A stretch of 64,000 nt of DNA from Acidobacteriota bacterium (GTDB lineage Bacteria > Acidobacteriota > UBA6911 > RPQK01 > JAJDTT01): contig JAPPLF010000097.1 in NCBI GenBank assembly GCA_028874215.1, positions 20,004-84,003 on the forward strand, read 5' to 3'. How positions within the stretch are numbered: position 1 is the first letter of the stretch; each line of letters opens with the position of its first letter. A program made the position numbers and the translations under genes. The notes beneath the pieces were generated by a model that saw nothing but the letters and a program-made list of their open reading frames with translations, did not search any database and was not told the DNA's origin. Shown one piece after another: positions 63,752 to 64,000 of this stretch.

Positions 63752-63912
63752 GGTCTTCCTGTCATCCTCGAAAAAATCTGCTCGCACCCAGAGAGATCCT
63801 GCGACGATCATTTCGACTCCAAACGGGATGAAAGCTGAGATGAGACATCGGTCCGTGTATGCCATGGGGGATCTCTTAAGCTGAACTTCCAGAGTGGAAT
63901 CGACGTAATTCA

Positions 63913-63927
63913 CTGATTATAAATCAG
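63913..63927. repeat. Perfect inverted repeat in intergenic DNA
   Basis: CTGATT and AATCAG (6-3-6) lie in an AT-rich patch between the TPR gene and the right edge. It is an operator-like palindrome; no T-run follows, so a terminator is unlikely. The rest of 63752-63963 shows nothing recognisable. Confidence 0.35.
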
Positions 63928-63963
63928 ATAGGTCAAGATCTCGATTCACGCTACTGGGTACAC

Positions 63964-64000
63964 CTATAGGCGAACTCCCAGCCGGTCCAGCGCCTGCTGT
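63964..64000 (-). CDS. Possible C-terminus of a gene entering from the right edge
   Basis: On the minus strand the last bases read QQALDRLGVRL followed by TAG at 63964-63966. The residue pattern looks like a real protein end, but twelve codons cannot be assigned. Confidence 0.3.
   Translation of the reverse strand, partial: QQALDRLGVRL

Noticed and set aside
1..64000. CRISPR array, rRNA, tRNA or prophage genes
   Set aside because: No regular repeat-spacer pattern, no tRNA-like cloverleaf and no phage structural or integrase genes besides xerD were found on reading.

Overview
The window looks like a chromosomal piece of a high-GC Gram-negative bacterium, most likely Acidobacteriota. The reasoning is by gene content, not by a phylogenetic marker: an Oar-like TonB-dependent receptor with an N-terminal carboxypeptidase-regulatory domain, a GWxTD-domain protein, four FG-GAP/UnbV (CRTAC1-type) exported proteins, many exported TPR proteins, and lpxD and murJ of a lipid-A-bearing diderm. 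No rRNA or tRNA gene was found, and base composition was judged by eye only.

Layout. 1-3.2 kb: start of an amidohydrolase running off the left edge, a ceramidase-like hydrolase, and a sodium:solute symporter broken by a one-base frameshift. 3.2-7.1 kb: the TonB receptor, then a 273-bp element with 18-bp terminal inverted repeats between TTAA duplications. 7.1-16.2 kb: exported proteins (CRTAC1, two TPR proteins, PD40 propeller, CocE-type hydrolase, second ceramidase-like protein). 16.2-20.5 kb: housekeeping genes ogt, xerD-murJ (4-base overlap) and lpxD. 20.5-21.9 kb: two adjacent toxin-antitoxin modules (YefM-YoeB and FitAB/VapBC type) with a decayed 67-bp lpxD fragment between them. 22-34.4 kb: BNR/sialidase-like protein, TPR-CRTAC1 fusion, lipoprotein glycosidase, PhyH oxygenase, beta-lactamase-fold hydrolase, M24 peptidase, two amidohydrolases (the second frameshifted), a TIGR04076 protein and an alpha/alpha-barrel-like protein. 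34.4-43.3 kb: large TPR protein, sulfite-oxidase-type molybdoenzyme, FAD oxidoreductase, CRTAC1 and GWxTD proteins. 43.3-62 kb: a paralogue-rich exported island with four BNR/sialidase-like proteins (two in tandem and mosaic), three copies of a Tat-exported TIM-barrel-like family marked by WNNDGSD and AYAGGKWP, an LTD-Kelch protein, a polysaccharide deacetylase, an aldehyde dehydrogenase, another CRTAC1 and a PHP metallohydrolase. 62.1-63.8 kb: a TPR protein; a few codons of a further gene may lie at the right edge.

How it may work together (inference): most products carry Sec, Tat or lipoprotein signals, and the families point to extracellular breakdown of glycans or glycolipids, with uptake through the TonB receptor and symporter and cytoplasmic oxidation by ALDH, PhyH, FAD and Mo enzymes. 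The least described part is the 43-62 kb island, where the WNNDGSD family, sialidase-fold proteins and CRTAC1/PHP proteins have been amplified and shuffled together.
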